In this document: positions 13,487-14,214 of the stretch, one piece after another | Position numbering within the stretch: the first letter of the stretch is position 1 | Layout: every line of letters starts with the position of its first letter | Source: Oxalobacteraceae bacterium | GTDB lineage: Bacteria > Pseudomonadota > Gammaproteobacteria > Burkholderiales > Burkholderiaceae_D | DNA length: 14,214 nucleotides | Assembly (NCBI GenBank): GCA_947446335.1 | Contig: CANFGA010000028.1 | Coordinates: forward strand, 1-14,214 | Reading direction: 5' to 3' | Position numbers and translations under genes: made by a program | Notes under the pieces: model-generated | Database searches by the model: none | The model's input: only the letters and a program-made list of their open reading frames with translations | Told to the model about the DNA's origin: nothing

Positions 13487-14214
13487 ATGCGCGTCATCGA
13501 AATCAAGCAACCCGGTGCACCCGATGTGCTGCAACTGGCTGAGCGGGCGCTGCCGTCGTGGGATGCGGGTGAATTGTTGATTCGCGTGCATGCGGCCGGC
13601 ATCAATCGACCCGACGTCTTCCAGCGCATGGGCAAGTATGCGCCGCCGCCAGGGGCGTCCGATTTGCCGGGCCTGGAAGTGGCTGGCGAGATCGTCGATG
13701 GCGATCTGGACGGCTCCGGTTTTGCCAAGGGCGATCTGGTCTGTGCTCTGGTGCAAGGTGGTGGCTATGCCGAGTATTGCCTTGCCTCGGTCGCTCTGTG
13801 CCTGCCGGTGCCAACTGGCTGGACGGCGCTGGAAGCGGCCTCGCTGCCCGAAACCTTTTTTACCGTGTGGAGCAATGTGTTCGATCGGGCCCACCTCGCT
13901 CCTGGTGAAACCTTGCTGGTGCAAGGTGGCAGTTCGGGCATCGGCGTGGCCGCGATCCAGATTGCCGCGGCACTTGGACACCGCGTGTTCGCCACCGCCG
14001 GCAGCGTCGACAAGTGCCGCGCTTGCGAAGCGTTGGGCGCCGAGCGCGGCATCGATTACCGCAATGAAGATTTTTCAGCCGTGGTCAAGGAACTCACCGG
14101 CGGGCGCGGCGTCGACGTGATCCTCGACATGGTGGGTGGCGATTACTTGCCACGCGAAATCGCCTGCCTGGCTGACGATGGCCGCATCGGCGTGATCGCG
14201 CTGCTGGGCGGGGC
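13487..14214 (+). CDS. NAD(P)H:quinone oxidoreductase (MDR family), 3'-truncated by window edge
   Basis: The frame is open from the ATG at 13487 to the window end (242 codons), with AAAAGGG just upstream. The product begins MRVIEIKQPGAPDVLQLAER, then has HAAGINRPDVFQRMGKYAPPPG and LPGLEVAGEI, the hallmarks of the zinc-free quinone oxidoreductases of the medium-chain dehydrogenase superfamily (Qor, PIG3/TP53I3-like). The nucleotide-binding turn is QGGSSGIGVAAIQ, at about residues 144-156, followed by ALGAERGIDYRNEDF and VDVILDMVGGDY. These enzymes reduce quinones or related carbonyls with NADPH in the cytoplasm. The family is usually about 325 residues, so roughly 80 are missing. Neighbours do not suggest a specific substrate, and it is probably not part of the sugar system. 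Confidence 0.93.
   Translation, partial: MRVIEIKQPGAPDVLQLAERALPSWDAGELLIRVHAAGINRPDVFQRMGKYAPPPGASDLPGLEVAGEIVDGDLDGSGFAKGDLVCALVQGGGYAEYCLASVALCLPVPTGWTALEAASLPETFFTVWSNVFDRAHLAPGETLLVQGGSSGIGVAAIQIAAALGHRVFATAGSVDKCRACEALGAERGIDYRNEDFSAVVKELTGGRGVDVILDMVGGDYLPREIACLADDGRIGVIALLGG

Noticed and set aside
12605..13981. 458-codon minus-strand ORF spanning the kinase end and the oxidoreductase start
   Set aside because: It overlaps two well-supported plus-strand genes and the gap between them, and has the skewed composition of a shadow frame.
1..14214. tRNA genes, CRISPR array, insertion sequences or prophage
   Set aside because: No cloverleaf-like sequence, regularly spaced repeats, transposase or phage genes were seen on either strand.

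Overview
The window looks like a chromosomal segment from a moderately high-GC betaproteobacterium, most likely Burkholderiales, family Oxalobacteraceae (Massilia, Duganella or Janthinobacterium type). This rests on the protein style of LeuA, S15 and PNPase, the rpsO-pnp order, GC-rich codon use and AGGAG-type ribosome binding sites. It is inferred without any database search.

Left part (1-4806), core genes: the 3' part of leuA (2-isopropylmalate synthase), a hairpin terminator, a convergent gene for a small BamE-like lipoprotein, then rpsO (ribosomal protein S15) and pnp (polynucleotide phosphorylase). rpsO has a good sigma70-type promoter and a leader that can fold into two hairpins. A terminator-like hairpin separates rpsO from pnp, and a strong two-way terminator closes pnp.

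Middle part (4834-9208, minus strand): a four-gene sugar ABC importer of the Gts (glucose/mannose) type, transcribed in the order binding protein, permease 1, permease 2, ATPase. Perfect 12-bp hairpins sit in the two gaps between binding protein and permease 1 and between permease 2 and ATPase; both look like mRNA stabilisers rather than terminators.

Right part (9872-13423, plus strand): a divergent three-gene operon encoding a second, diverged member of the same sugar-binding protein family, an OmpR-type response regulator and a membrane histidine kinase with a periplasmic sensor domain of about 170 residues. The binding-protein paralogue has no permease or ATPase next to it on its own strand. 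The most interesting reading is that it is a periplasmic sugar sensor for the kinase, and that the regulator controls the importer across the shared 663-bp divergent region. That region is AT-rich in part and holds several palindromes, a Fur-box-like site, direct repeats and a possible 41-codon leader ORF whose start region nearly copies that of the binding-protein gene.

The window ends inside an NAD(P)H:quinone oxidoreductase (zinc-free MDR family) gene starting at 13487, which lacks its 3' end. No tRNA, rRNA, insertion sequence, prophage or CRISPR array was seen.
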